Shown piece by piece: positions 1-9,107 of a stretch of 64,000 bases of DNA (position 1 is the stretch's first letter; the number at the start of each line of letters is the position of its first letter). The translations under genes and the position numbers were made by a program. Origin of the DNA: Atlantibacter hermannii (GTDB lineage: Bacteria > Pseudomonadota > Gammaproteobacteria > Enterobacterales > Enterobacteriaceae); contig LR134136.1 of assembly GCA_900635495.1 (NCBI GenBank), positions 2,108,001 to 2,172,000 of the forward strand. Direction: 5' to 3'. Under the pieces are notes generated by a model, which had not been told where the DNA came from, did not search any database, and saw only the letters and a list, made by a program, of their open reading frames with translations.

Positions 1-620
1 TCGCCGGGCTGGCCGGGCTTCGTCAGCCAGCAGGGCAGATCGCGTTTCTCGGTACGCCGCTGGAACAGTGGCCCGGTGAGGCGCTTGCGCGGCATCGCGC
101 CTGGCTGACCCAGCAACAAACGCCGCCGTTCGCGATGCCGGTCTGGCATTATCTGGCGCTGCATCGCCATGGCTCAACGGATGAGCCATTATTCAACGAC
201 ATCACCGATGCCCTGCGGCTGACCACAAAACTCACCCGTCCGGTTAATCAACTCTCCGGCGGGGAGTGGCAGCGCGTGCGGCTGGCAGCAGTGATACTGC
301 AAATTCACCCGCGCACTAACCCGCAGGGCACGCTGCTGCTGTTAGATGAGCCGATGAACAGCCTCGATGTAACGCAACAGGCGGCGCTGGATACCCTGTT
401 ACAGCAACTGTGCGAGCAGGGGGTGAGCGTGGTGATGAGCAGCCACGATCTGAACCATACGCTGCGACGCGCTCATCGGGTGTGGCTGTTGCAAAACGGG
501 AAGATGATCGCCGAAGGCGACAGCGAGTCCGTCATGACACCGGCTCATCTGGCGAAGGTGTACGGCATTGATTTCCAGCGGGTACAGATTGAAGGACATC
601 ATTTACTGGTCTGCCCGTGA
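1..620 (+). CDS. btuD: Vitamin B12 ABC transporter ATP-binding protein BtuD (5' end outside the window)
   Basis: This is the ATPase of the BtuCDF cobalamin importer at the inner membrane. The reading frame is open from the first bases of the window (codons in phase with base 3), so the N-terminus with the Walker A motif lies upstream and about 205 residues are present. Visible are the ABC signature LSGGEWQRVRLA, the Walker B stretch LLLLDEPMNSLD and the switch-histidine segment VMSSHDLNHTLR. The internal ATG at 135 is not the true start. In E. coli btuD is followed by nlpC, as here. Confidence 0.95.
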   Translation, partial: AGLAGLRQPAGQIAFLGTPLEQWPGEALARHRAWLTQQQTPPFAMPVWHYLALHRHGSTDEPLFNDITDALRLTTKLTRPVNQLSGGEWQRVRLAAVILQIHPRTNPQGTLLLLDEPMNSLDVTQQAALDTLLQQLCEQGVSVVMSSHDLNHTLRRAHRVWLLQNGKMIAEGDSESVMTPAHLAKVYGIDFQRVQIEGHHLLVCP

Positions 621-702
621 CCTGACGGAACGCGGCTTGCCACGACCCACCACTCACGCTAAATTACATCCCAAGAATAAAGGCTAGAGGATATGCCTGA
701 AA

Positions 703-1167
703 ATGCGGATGTGGATCATTATTATCGCAACATTATTCCTGGCGGGATGTAGCCATCATCGCGCCCCTCCGCCTAACGCCAGGCTTTCGGACTCCATTAC
801 CGTCATTGCGGAACTTAACGACCAGTTGCGCACGTGGCATGGCACGCCCTATCGTTATGGCGGCATGAGCCGTCGTGGCGTGGATTGTTCCGCCTTTGTT
901 CTGATGACCTTCCGTGACCGCTTCGCACTGCGCCTGCCGCGCCAGACCCGCGAGCAGGCCGAAATCGGCACTCGCATCGATAAAGACGAACTATTGCCAG
1001 GGGATTTGGTATTCTTTAAAACCGGTTCCGGAGAAAATGGTTTGCATGTCGGTATTTATGACACTGACAATCAGTTTATCCATGCCTCTACCAGCCAGGG
1101 TGTTGTGAAATCTTCGCTGGATAATGTCTACTGGAATAAAAAGTTCTGGCAAGCCAGACGAATTTAA
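703..1167 (+). CDS. nlpC: NlpC/P60 family lipoprotein endopeptidase NlpC
   Basis: A predicted outer-envelope lipoprotein of 154 aa, the same length as E. coli NlpC. The N-terminus is a short hydrophobic signal ending in the lipobox LAGC (Cys16 would be lipidated). The NlpC/P60 cysteine peptidase domain follows, with the catalytic Cys62 in GVDCSAF and the His115 in LHVGIYD. The family cleaves peptide bonds in peptidoglycan stem peptides; the exact substrate of NlpC is not visible here. It lies 82 bp downstream of btuD on the same strand. Confidence 0.95.
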   Translation: MRMWIIIIATLFLAGCSHHRAPPPNARLSDSITVIAELNDQLRTWHGTPYRYGGMSRRGVDCSAFVLMTFRDRFALRLPRQTREQAEIGTRIDKDELLPGDLVFFKTGSGENGLHVGIYDTDNQFIHASTSQGVVKSSLDNVYWNKKFWQARRI

Positions 1168-1520
1168 TCTTAGGCAACAGATATATCCTGGAAAAGCGAG
1201 TCCGGTATTAGCAGACGGCTCGGATTAATCCATATCGCAAAAGTATGAATTTTTAATGCATTAACGTTTAACGCAGATATATCCGATAAAGTAATACAGA
1301 CATTGCTAATTAATGAAATAGCTCATTAAATATATTAAGACATTGTGAACTCTGTTTTCATTACCAGGCTATCTTAGTTACATTGTTATACCGAACGTAG
1401 ACAGCATGTTGCACTACGCTTCACCTGACCATGTATTTGAAAGGAATACGTCAGCCGTATTCGCCATAGCCCTGCGAGCGGAGGGATGCCGTTTAATACC
1501 CAGTCAATGGGACAGGTAAC
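1168..1520. other. nlpC-ydiV intergenic region
   Basis: This 353 bp gap is AT-rich in its first half. I see no convincing gene or RNA. It presumably carries the ydiV promoter and a long leader, because the ydiV start at 1521 follows a weak GGGACAGGTAAC ribosome-binding region. Confidence 0.5.
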
Positions 1521-2238
1521 ATGATTATTTCACTCGAAAAAGACTATCAGTCATCCTTGCTATTCCAGCCCATCGTAAAAGTTAGCGGTGCGTTGCTGGG
1601 TGTGGAAGTGATCGCGAATTTTTCCTCTCGCGAAGGGGATATCCGTATTCCAACCGATCTGGTCATTCCGCGCATGAGTGAGGATGAACAACTCATACTA
1701 TTTTATGAGAAACTCGCGCTGCTCGAACAATTCCGTGCTATGTTTATTAAACATGGCATTTGCGCATGGGATTAATATAAATGCGCTTCACGTTGATGCT
1801 ATTTTGAACAATGAAAAGCTGATGGCGCGACTGGCACAACTTCCCTTTGTTGAATTTACGCTTTGCGAAAATTACCCCGGACTGAATGACGGAAATGAAA
1901 ATTTGCAATTACTGACATTTTCTCGTTTTTATCCGTTAGTGCTGGCAAATTTTGGGGCAGGTGTGGCAACGACGCGTTCCATATTTGATCGTCTGTTTAA
2001 ACGCATCGTGATGGATAAATTTTTTATTCATAACCGCATTGACGATCCTTCCTTTGAGCCGTTTATGAAAGTCATTGTCGATCAGGTTTCGCCGTATTGT
2101 CATACCATCATTATCACCGGCATCGATAGCCAGAACGCACGTCAGAAAGCTGTTAATCTTCGTTACCATGCCATGCAGGGCAGCCTGTGGCCATTAATGG
2201 AACCCGAAGCATTACTGTTTATGTTGCCCAACCGTTAA
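1521..2238 (+). pseudogene. ydiV: Anti-FlhD4C2 factor YdiV, degenerate EAL protein (single frameshift)
   Basis: YdiV is an EAL-domain relative that binds FlhD, represses flagellar genes and lacks c-di-GMP phosphodiesterase activity. Here the EAL position reads GVEVIANF, so the catalytic motif is degenerate as expected. The frame from 1521 stops at about 1775. The remainder (NENYPGLN-like CENYPGLND, then LANFGAG and FDRLFKR) continues in another frame to 2238. Removing one G from the GGG at 1768-1770 gives an uninterrupted 238 aa protein, close to the 237 aa of Salmonella YdiV. With so many similar indels in the window, a sequence error is as likely as real inactivation. Confidence 0.85.
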
Positions 2239-2302
2239 TAACCCTCTGGTTGTACCGTGTTTAATTTTGACGTCAGGCACTACACTGTTAACAGGAGGCC
2301 TG

Positions 2303-3749
2303 ATGAAAAATCCCAAATTTATTACCACCTGGCGTGACGAACTCCCTGGCTTTTACAGTGAGCTCTCACCCACGCCGCTCACCAATGCGCGCCTTTTCTG
2401 GCATAACGAGCCGCTGGCGCAATCGCTGCAACTACCGGAAGAATTATTTGATTATCAAGGGAGCGCGGGTGTCTGGGGAGGGGAGGCGCTGTTACCCGGC
2501 ATGTCGCCGCTCGCACAGGTTTACAGCGGTCACCAGTTTGGCGTTTGGGCCGGGCAACTGGGCGATGGCCGCGGCATTTTGTTGGGTGAACAGCAGCTTG
2601 ATGACGGACGCCGTTATGACTGGCATCTGAAAGGCGCAGGCCTGACGCCCTATTCACGCATGGGGGATGGGCGCGCGGTCCTGCGGTCCACTTTGCGGGA
2701 ATGTCTGGCCAGCGAGGCGATGCATTCGCTCGGGATCCCGACGACCCGGGCGCTCAGCATCGTAACCAGCGACACCCCCGTTTATCGCGAAACCGCCGAG
2801 CGCGGCGCGATGATGATTCGCATTGCAGAAAGTCACGTTCGTTTCGGCCATTTTGAACATTTCTACTATCGGCGCGAGCCTGAACGGGTGCAACAACTGG
2901 CTGAGTACGTGATTCGCCACCACTTCCCGCAGTGGGTTGATGAGGCCGACCGGCTGGCGTTGTTGCTGGAAGAGGTTATCGTCCGCACCGCGACGCTCAT
3001 TGCCCGCTGGCAGGCGGTAGGCTTCAGCCATGGCGTCATGAACACTGACAATATGTCTGTCCCTCGGTCTGACGATGGACTATGGTCCGTATGGCTTTAT
3101 GGATGACTGGCAGCCGCGCTTTATTTGCAATCACTCTGATTACCAGGGGCGTTACGCTTTCGATAACCAACCGGCTGTAGGGCTATGGAACCTGCAACGT
3201 CTGGCGCAGACTTTTGCGCCGTTCGTCAGTGCCGAGCGTCTTAATGCCTTACTGGATACTTACCAGACGGTATTACTGCGGGAATATGGCGGCCTGATGC
3301 GGGCAAAACTGGGGTTAATGACCGAGCAGCAGGGCGATAATGATCTGCTTAATACGCTGCTTGAACAGATGCAGCGTGAAGGCAGTGATTACACCCGCAC
3401 ATTCCGCATGCTCAGTGAAACGGAGCAGCATTCCGCCGCCTCGCCATTGCGGGATGAGTTTATCGATCGCGCGTCGTTTGATGCCTGGTTCGCCCGTTAT
3501 CGCGAGCGGCTGCAACGGGAAACGGTCGACGATGAGCGTCGTCAGCAGGCGATGAAAGCGGTCAATCCGGCCATTGTGCTGCGTAATTATCTGGCGCAAC
3601 GCGCAATCGACGCTGCTGAGCAGGGTGACGTCAGCGAGATGCAACGATTACATCAGGCGTTACGTGAACCGTTCGCCGATCGCAATGACGAGTACAGCCG
3701 TCGTCCGCCGGACTGGGGTAAACGTCTGGAAGTGAGTTGTTCCAGCTGA
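2303..3749 (+). pseudogene. selO: Protein adenylyltransferase SelO (YdiU), single frameshift
   Basis: SelO is a pseudokinase-fold enzyme that transfers AMP to Ser/Thr/Tyr of target proteins and is linked to redox homeostasis. The start at 2303 has a strong ACAGGAGG ribosome-binding site. The first frame ends at 3106 after HGVMNTDNMS. The second frame resumes with MDYGPYGFMDD and runs to CSS at 3749. Deleting one C from the CCC at 3061-3063 joins them into 481 aa (E. coli 478). The break falls between the conserved NTDN and DYGP elements of the active site, so the protein as written would be inactive. Confidence 0.9.
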
Positions 3750-3781
3750 GGAAGGAAGCAGGGCAAGCTAACGTCTGGAAT

Positions 3782-3805
3782 CCGGGTGCGAAGGCACCCG
3801 GTTTT
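3782..3805 (+). terminator. Rho-independent terminator after selO
   Basis: The inverted repeat CCGGGTGC/GCACCCGG with a short AAG-type loop is followed by TTTT, about 30 bp after the selO stop. Confidence 0.75.
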
Positions 3806-3926
3806 ACGTTGGCGCTGACTAAGTCAGTGGACCATAAGGTCACAACACGTTTCAGGCGGCAAACAACACTGCAATACTGCGCAACGGCAGGACATCAGAC
3901 GGGGCGGTGTCGGGTCGCGCAGCAGG

Positions 3927-3951
3927 GTAAAATGCCCCCGAGTGAGGGCAT
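3927..3951 (-). terminator. Probable terminator after aroH
   Basis: On the minus strand an ATGCCC/GGGCAT stem is followed by TTTTA, just beyond the aroH stop. Between this and the selO terminator there is no hemP-like ORF, although hemP sits there in E. coli. Confidence 0.6.
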
Positions 3952-3960
3952 CTGAAGCGA

Positions 3961-5007
3961 TCAGAAGCGGGTTTCGACCGCATCATTAAGCATGGCGAGC
4001 AGCGTTTCGCTGTCGTCCCATCCCAGGCAAGGGTCGGTAATGGACTGACCGTACACCAGCGGTTTACCGGCGGTGATAGGTTGATTGCCTTGTTCAATAA
4101 AACTTTCCACCATCACACCGGCAATAGCGCGGGAACCGCTGCGGATCTGGCTGCAAACCGCTTCGCAGACCTCCAACTGGCGGCGATGCTGTTTCTGGCA
4201 GTTGCCGTGGCTGAAATCCACCACCAGATGCTCCGGTAAATCGAACTGGCGCAACGCGTCGCAGGCGGCGTTGATATGCTCGGCCTGATAATTAGGCGTT
4301 TTCCCGCCGCGCATAATAATGTGGCCGTAGGGATTGCCGCTGGTTTGATAGATAGTCATCTGCCCCTGTTTATCAGGAGAGAGGAACATATGGCTGGCGC
4401 GCGCGGCGCGGATGGCGTCTACCGCGATGCGGGTATTGCCATCGGTGCCATTTTTGAAGCCCACCGGGCACGAGAGCGCCGAGGCCATTTCGCGATGAAT
4501 CTGGCTTTCGGTGGTGCGTGCGCCAATCGCGCCCCAGCTGATCACGTCAGCGATAAACTGTCCGACCACCATATCGAGAAACTCAGTGGCGGTCGGCACG
4601 CCAAGCTCATTCACGCGCAGCAGCAGGCGGCGGGCCTGCTCGATACCATGATTAACACGGTAACTGCCGTTAAGATCAGGATCGGAAATCAGGCCTTTCC
4701 AGCCCACCACGGTACGCGGCTTTTCAAAATACGTGCGCATCACAATTTCGAGTCGCGAGGCGTATTTTTCGCGCATTTTCTGCAACCGAGCCGCGTAATC
4801 CATGGCGGCGTCGATATCGTGAATAGAGCAGGGGCCGATAACCACTAACAGGCGCTTATCATCGCCGTTTAATATTTTTTCAATACGACGGCGAGTGGCG
4901 GTGACGTGTTCAGCGACGCTGGGAGATACAGGGTAGCGCAGGGCGAGTTCGGCTGGCGTCACCAGCGAATCGATCCGCGCCGTGCGGAGTTCGTCAGTTT
5001 TGTTCAT
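3961..5007 (-). CDS. aroH: 3-deoxy-7-phosphoheptulonate synthase, Trp-sensitive isozyme
   Basis: This class I DAHP synthase condenses phosphoenolpyruvate and erythrose 4-phosphate in the first step of the shikimate pathway. At 348 aa it matches E. coli AroH in length and in the N-terminus MNKTDELRTARIDSL. Conserved elements include VIGPCSIHD near residue 55, KNGTDG and VVDFSHGNCQKQ. The assignment to AroH rather than AroF/AroG rests on sequence recall and on the neighbours ppsR and selO. A TrpR-type operator lies upstream at 5150-5169. Confidence 0.95.
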   Translation of the reverse strand: MNKTDELRTARIDSLVTPAELALRYPVSPSVAEHVTATRRRIEKILNGDDKRLLVVIGPCSIHDIDAAMDYAARLQKMREKYASRLEIVMRTYFEKPRTVVGWKGLISDPDLNGSYRVNHGIEQARRLLLRVNELGVPTATEFLDMVVGQFIADVISWGAIGARTTESQIHREMASALSCPVGFKNGTDGNTRIAVDAIRAARASHMFLSPDKQGQMTIYQTSGNPYGHIIMRGGKTPNYQAEHINAACDALRQFDLPEHLVVDFSHGNCQKQHRRQLEVCEAVCSQIRSGSRAIAGVMVESFIEQGNQPITAGKPLVYGQSITDPCLGWDDSETLLAMLNDAVETRF

Positions 5008-5149
5008 GGGTGTCTCAAAATTTTGTGCTTCAACGGCTTCAGTACCGGGAAGTGATGGGCATCACAATAAACCAATCCTGATTGATTTCAAGATAAGCGG
5101 TGGCGATGCACCACAATGTGCGACACCCTAACACAGAAAACCGCTTTAT

Positions 5150-5169
5150 TGTACTAGTAAATTAGTACA
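5150..5169 (-). promoter_or_regulatory. TrpR operator-like palindrome upstream of aroH
   Basis: The half-sites TGTACTA and TAGTACA face each other across 6 bp and match the CTAG/GTACTAG character of trp operators. The palindrome includes the last two sense codons and the stop codon of ppsR (5162-5170), so the operator is embedded in the end of the upstream gene. It lies about 145 bp from the aroH start, implying a fairly long leader. Confidence 0.7.
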
Positions 5170-5995
5170 TGCGGCGATTGAGCCCCATGATATCCAACAG
5201 TTTTGTTGCCAGCTCTTCCACGGAATAGTTAGTACTGTTGAGATATGGGATCTTGTGTTTACGGTACAGCGCTTCAACTTCAGCGACCTCCATCCTGCAC
5301 TGGCGCATTGAAGCATAGCGGCTGTTTTCGCGGCGCTCTTCGCGGATCGCCGCCAGACGTTCCGGGTTAATAGTCAGCCCGAACAGTTTGTGTTGCAGCG
5401 GCTTTAGCGCGGCGGGCAAATTCAGGTTATCCATATCATCGGCAATAAAGGGGTAGTTGGCGGCGCGAATGCCAAACTGCATCGCCAGATACAGGCTGGT
5501 GGGAGTTTTCCCACAGCGCGACACGCCCAGTAAGATCACCTGCGCCTGATCGAGATTGCGCATGGAAATACCATCATCATGCGCCAGGGTATAATCAATC
5601 GCCGCGATACGCGCATCGTATTTAATCAGATTGCCAGGGTTAAGGCCGTGCGTCCGGTGCGCGACCGGCGTCGGATCGAGCTGCATTTCTTCCTGCAACG
5701 GCGCGACCAGCGCCTGAACGATGTCCTGACAAAACCCTTCGCTTTGCAAAATAATCGCCCGAATATCCGGCATGACAATCGAATAAAACACCAGCGGACG
5801 CACACCGGTTTGCTGATATATCGCGTCTATCTGTTCTTTTACCGCTTTCGCCCGGCTTTCATTTTCGACAAAGGGCAGGGTAATGCTGTTGATAGCAACA
5901 GGAAATTGAGACATCACCGCGTGCCCGAGCACTTCGGCGGTAATTGCCGTCCCGTCGGAAATATAAAAAACGTGGCGATCGACAGTGCTGTCCAT
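5162..5995 (-). CDS. ppsR: PEP synthetase regulatory kinase/phosphorylase PpsR
   Basis: A DUF299 bifunctional enzyme that inactivates PEP synthetase by ADP-dependent threonine phosphorylation and reactivates it by Pi-dependent dephosphorylation. The start at 5995 (MDSTVDRHVFYISDGTA) gives 277 aa, identical in length to E. coli YdiA; an in-frame upstream ATG at 6049 is less likely. The nucleotide-binding P-loop is GVSRCGKTPTS near residue 155. It is divergent from its target ppsA, and its stop codon lies inside the aroH operator. Confidence 0.95.
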   Translation of the reverse strand: MDSTVDRHVFYISDGTAITAEVLGHAVMSQFPVAINSITLPFVENESRAKAVKEQIDAIYQQTGVRPLVFYSIVMPDIRAIILQSEGFCQDIVQALVAPLQEEMQLDPTPVAHRTHGLNPGNLIKYDARIAAIDYTLAHDDGISMRNLDQAQVILLGVSRCGKTPTSLYLAMQFGIRAANYPFIADDMDNLNLPAALKPLQHKLFGLTINPERLAAIREERRENSRYASMRQCRMEVAEVEALYRKHKIPYLNSTNYSVEELATKLLDIMGLNRRMY

Positions 5996-6330
5996 AAATA
6001 ACATCCTGATGAGATTGAGAATATCCTTAAAGCATAATTTAAAAATCACCGGCCAGACATAGCGATCCTCTCATTTTTAGAAATGAAACAGTGTTTTTAT
6101 TAATAATGAAAAGTTGATTTCATTTTGTGGTATTTCCTTTTAAACCATGGGTATATTGATGACCTGTTTCTAATCAATAAGTTATATTTTTGAGCAATTG
6201 CCCATTGCAGAAGGTTTTTTTTAATTTGCTTGAACGATTCACCGTTTTTCCCGACAGGCTAAATATGCCAGGCTTACTCCGTCGTCAGATATTTATTACC
6301 CCTATCAAATATCACAAAAGGATTGTTTCG
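5996..6330. promoter_or_regulatory. Divergent ppsR/ppsA promoter region with a Cra-like box
   Basis: This 335 bp AT-rich divergent region contains GCTTGAACGATTCACC at 6229-6244, close to the Cra/FruR consensus TGAATCGATTCA. Cra activates ppsA in E. coli, so the site is plausible for gluconeogenic activation. No gene is seen in the gap; the in-frame extension of ppsA back to 6190 is not supported. Confidence 0.65.
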
Positions 6331-8709
6331 ATGTCCAACAATGGCTCGTCACCGCTAGTGCTTTGGTATAACCAACTCGGCATGAATGATGTAGACAGAG
6401 TTGGGGGCAAAAATGCCTCCCTGGGTGAAATGATTACAAACCTGTCCGGCGTGGGTGTCTCCGTGCCAAATGGGTTTGCGACTACCGCTGATGCGTTTAA
6501 TCAGTTCCTCGACCAAAGCGGCGTCAACCAGCGCATTTATGAATTGCTGGACAAAACCGATATCGACGACGTCTCTGAACTGGCGAAAGCCGGTGCGCAG
6601 ATCCGCCAGTGGATTATCGACACTCCCTTTCAGCCTGAACTGGAACAGGCGATTAGCGACGCATATAACCAGCTTTCCGCTGATGACGCAGACGCGTCGT
6701 TTGCGGTGCGTTCTTCCGCCACGGCGGAAGATATGCCCGATGCCTCCTTCGCCGGGCAGCAAGAAACCTTCCTGAACGTTCAGGGCATCGACGCGGTAAT
6801 GGTGGCCGTGAAGCATGTTTTCGCCTCGCTGTTTAATGACCGGGCGATTTCCTATCGCGTGCATCAGGGATACGATCATCGCGGCGTGGCGCTGTCTGCG
6901 GGCGTTCAGCGCATGGTGCGTTCCGACCTTGCCGCATCCGGCGTGATGTTCTCCATTGATACCGAATCCGGTTTCGATCAGGTGGTGTTTATCACCGGCG
7001 CCTGGGGCCTTGGCGAAATGGTAGTGCAGGGCGCCGTGAACCCGGATGAGTTCTACGTACATAAACCGACCCTGGAGGCGGGCCGTCCGGCGATTGTGCG
7101 CCGCACCATGGGCTCGAAAAAAATTCGCATGACCTATGCCCCTACCCAGGAGCATGGCAAGCAGGTCCGCATTGAAGATGTACCGCAGGAAGAGCGCGAC
7201 CGTTTCTGTATCACCAATGACGAGGTGCAGGACCTGGCGAAGCAGGCGGTGCTGATTGAAAAACACTATGGCCGTCCGATGGATATTGAATGGGCCAAAG
7301 ACGGGCATACCGGTAAGCTGTTTATCGTCCAGGCGCGTCCGGAAACCGTTCGATCACGTGGTCAGGTGATGGAGCGTTATACGCTGCATGCCCAGGGCAA
7401 GATCATTGCTGAAGGCCGTGCTATCGGTCATCGCATCGGCTCGGGCGCGGTCAAAGTGATCCACGATATCAGCGAAATGAACCGTATCCAGCCCGGCGAT
7501 GTGCTGGTGACCGACATGACCGACCCGGACTGGGAACCGATCATGAAAAAAGCGGCGGCGATTGTCACTAACCGCGGCGGGCGCACCTGTCACGCGGCAA
7601 TTATTGCCCGTGAACTGGGGATCCCGGCGGTAGTAGGCTGCGGCGATGCCACAGAACGTATGCAGGACGGCCAGAACGTCACCGTTTCGTGCGCTGAGGG
7701 CGATACCGGTTATGTTTACGCCGAACTGTTGGATTTCAGTGTAAAAAGTTCAAGCGTCGACACGATGCCGGATCTGCCGTTGAAAGTGATGATGAACGTC
7801 GGTAACCCGGATCGCGCGTTTGATTTCGCCTGCCTGCCAAATGAAGGCGTCGGGCTGGCACGCCTGGAATTTATCATTAACCGCATGATTGGCGTGCACC
7901 CGCGCGCGCTGCTGGAATTTGACCAGCAGGAGCCGGGTCTGCAAAAAGAGATCAAGGAGATGATCAAAGGTTACGACTCCCCGGTTGAGTTCTACGTGGG
8001 CCGCCTGACCGAAGGTATCGCCACCCTGGGCGCGGCGTTTTATCCGAAACGCGTTATCGTGCGCATGTCCGACTTCAAATCCAACGAATACGCCAATCTG
8101 GTGGGCGGCGAGCGTTACGAACCGCATGAAGAAAACCCGATGCTCGGTTTCCGTGGTGCCGGACGCTATGTGTCTGACAGTTTCCGCGACTGCTTCGCCC
8201 TGGAATGTGAAGCCGTTAAGCGGGTGCGCAATGAGATGGGGCTGACCAACGTTGAAGTGATGGTTCCGTTCGTTCGTACCGTCGATCAGGCTAAAGCCGT
8301 GGTGGAAGAGCTGGCACGTCAGGGACTCAAGCGTGGCGAGAATGGACTGAAAGTGATCATGATGTGCGAGATCCCGTCCAATGCCCTGCTGGCGGAGCAG
8401 TTCCTGGAGTATTTTGACGGCTTCTCCATTGGCTCTAACGATATGACCCAACTGGCGTTAGGGCTGGATCGCGATTCCGGCGTCGTGTCTGAGCTGTTCG
8501 ATGAGCGCAACGAGGCGGTGAAGGCGCTGCTCTCTATGGCTATCCGCGCCGCGAAGAAACAGGGCAAATACGTCGGAATTTGTGGGCAGGGTCCGTCTGA
8601 CCATGAAGACTTTGCCGCCTGGTTGATGGAGGAGGGGATCGACAGCCTTTCCCTGAACCCGGATACGGTGGTGCAAACCTGGCTCAGTCTGGCTGAACTT
8701 CGCAAATAA
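6331..8709 (+). CDS. ppsA: Phosphoenolpyruvate synthase
   Basis: Converts pyruvate, ATP and water to PEP, AMP and Pi, the entry to gluconeogenesis from C3 substrates. The start at 6331 (MSNNGSSPLVLWYNQLG) gives 792 aa, exactly the E. coli length. The N-terminal ATP-grasp domain carries GGKNASLGE and VRSSATAEDMPDASFAGQ. The central swivel domain has the phosphohistidine loop GGRTCHAAIIARELGIPA near residue 421. The C-terminal PEP/pyruvate TIM barrel ends with GICGQGPSDH. It is regulated post-translationally by PpsR, encoded divergently. Confidence 0.98.
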   Translation: MSNNGSSPLVLWYNQLGMNDVDRVGGKNASLGEMITNLSGVGVSVPNGFATTADAFNQFLDQSGVNQRIYELLDKTDIDDVSELAKAGAQIRQWIIDTPFQPELEQAISDAYNQLSADDADASFAVRSSATAEDMPDASFAGQQETFLNVQGIDAVMVAVKHVFASLFNDRAISYRVHQGYDHRGVALSAGVQRMVRSDLAASGVMFSIDTESGFDQVVFITGAWGLGEMVVQGAVNPDEFYVHKPTLEAGRPAIVRRTMGSKKIRMTYAPTQEHGKQVRIEDVPQEERDRFCITNDEVQDLAKQAVLIEKHYGRPMDIEWAKDGHTGKLFIVQARPETVRSRGQVMERYTLHAQGKIIAEGRAIGHRIGSGAVKVIHDISEMNRIQPGDVLVTDMTDPDWEPIMKKAAAIVTNRGGRTCHAAIIARELGIPAVVGCGDATERMQDGQNVTVSCAEGDTGYVYAELLDFSVKSSSVDTMPDLPLKVMMNVGNPDRAFDFACLPNEGVGLARLEFIINRMIGVHPRALLEFDQQEPGLQKEIKEMIKGYDSPVEFYVGRLTEGIATLGAAFYPKRVIVRMSDFKSNEYANLVGGERYEPHEENPMLGFRGAGRYVSDSFRDCFALECEAVKRVRNEMGLTNVEVMVPFVRTVDQAKAVVEELARQGLKRGENGLKVIMMCEIPSNALLAEQFLEYFDGFSIGSNDMTQLALGLDRDSGVVSELFDERNEAVKALLSMAIRAAKKQGKYVGICGQGPSDHEDFAAWLMEEGIDSLSLNPDTVVQTWLSLAELRK

Positions 8710-8716
8710 CCTCAAC

Positions 8717-8743
8717 AGGCGGCTGATTTAGCCGCCTTTTTTT
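8717..8743 (+). terminator. ppsA terminator
   Basis: The stem AGGCGGCT/AGCCGCCT is followed by seven T residues, starting 8 bp after the ppsA stop. Confidence 0.85.
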
Positions 8744-8820
8744 ATAGCTGCACAGGTGAGGTTAGGATTTATCTGTTGAACTATTTATCAATTTCGCGAT
8801 TGAATACTCAAATTTTCAAC

Positions 8821-8925
8821 AAAAAAAAGCCCATCGTGGGAGATGGGCAAAGACTACACACAGCAATTCGTTGTTTCACTCAGGGGATTCCATGTTTATA
8901 AATCAATGCGTTGATTTATAACCGT
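8821..8925 (-). ncRNA. rprA: RprA small RNA
   Basis: The minus strand of this 105 nt segment reads almost exactly like E. coli RprA. The 5' end is ACGGTTATAAATCAAC with its first hairpin (TAAATCAA/TTGATTTA). The conserved middle includes CCCCTGAGTGAAACAACG, and the terminator stem AGCCCATC/GATGGGCT type ends in eight T residues. RprA is an Hfq-dependent RNA that frees the rpoS leader for translation and is induced by the Rcs phosphorelay. In E. coli it also lies next to ydiK. Confidence 0.96.
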
Positions 8926-8931
8926 GATTTG

Positions 8932-8972
8932 ATTGTAGGTAGACCCCCTTCCAGCGTCGATCAGATTCGTCC
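8932..8972 (-). promoter_or_regulatory. rprA promoter with probable RcsB site
   Basis: A -10 box TACAAT (8932-8937 on the complement) sits 6 nt before the RprA 5' end. Upstream, GGACGAATCTGATC (8959-8972 on the complement) is in the position expected for the RcsB-binding site known to control rprA. The match to an RcsB consensus is by eye. Confidence 0.65.
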
Positions 8973-9082
8973 CAATAGTTAACTAAAGGTAAATTATCTG
9001 AGCAGATGAATGTTAACGGGAATAAGAGACTGGAAGGGTTTACCGAATAAAAGCAATGGAAATGATTAGGGTTATTAAAGAA

Positions 9083-9102
9083 TGGGCGGGTTGTCCCGCC
9101 CA
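9083..9102 (-). terminator. Probable ydiK terminator
   Basis: A strong GGGCGGG/CCCGCCC hairpin lies immediately after the ydiK stop on the minus strand. The following sequence is only moderately T-rich. Confidence 0.6.
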
Positions 9103-9107
9103 ACATA

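Noticed and set aside
3737..3955. A possible hemP-like ORF between selO and aroH
   Set aside because: The translation has no HemP features and runs through two terminator hairpins.
6355..7308. A 317-codon minus-strand ORF opposite ppsA
   Set aside because: A shadow of ppsA codon usage; no start signal and no recognisable domain.
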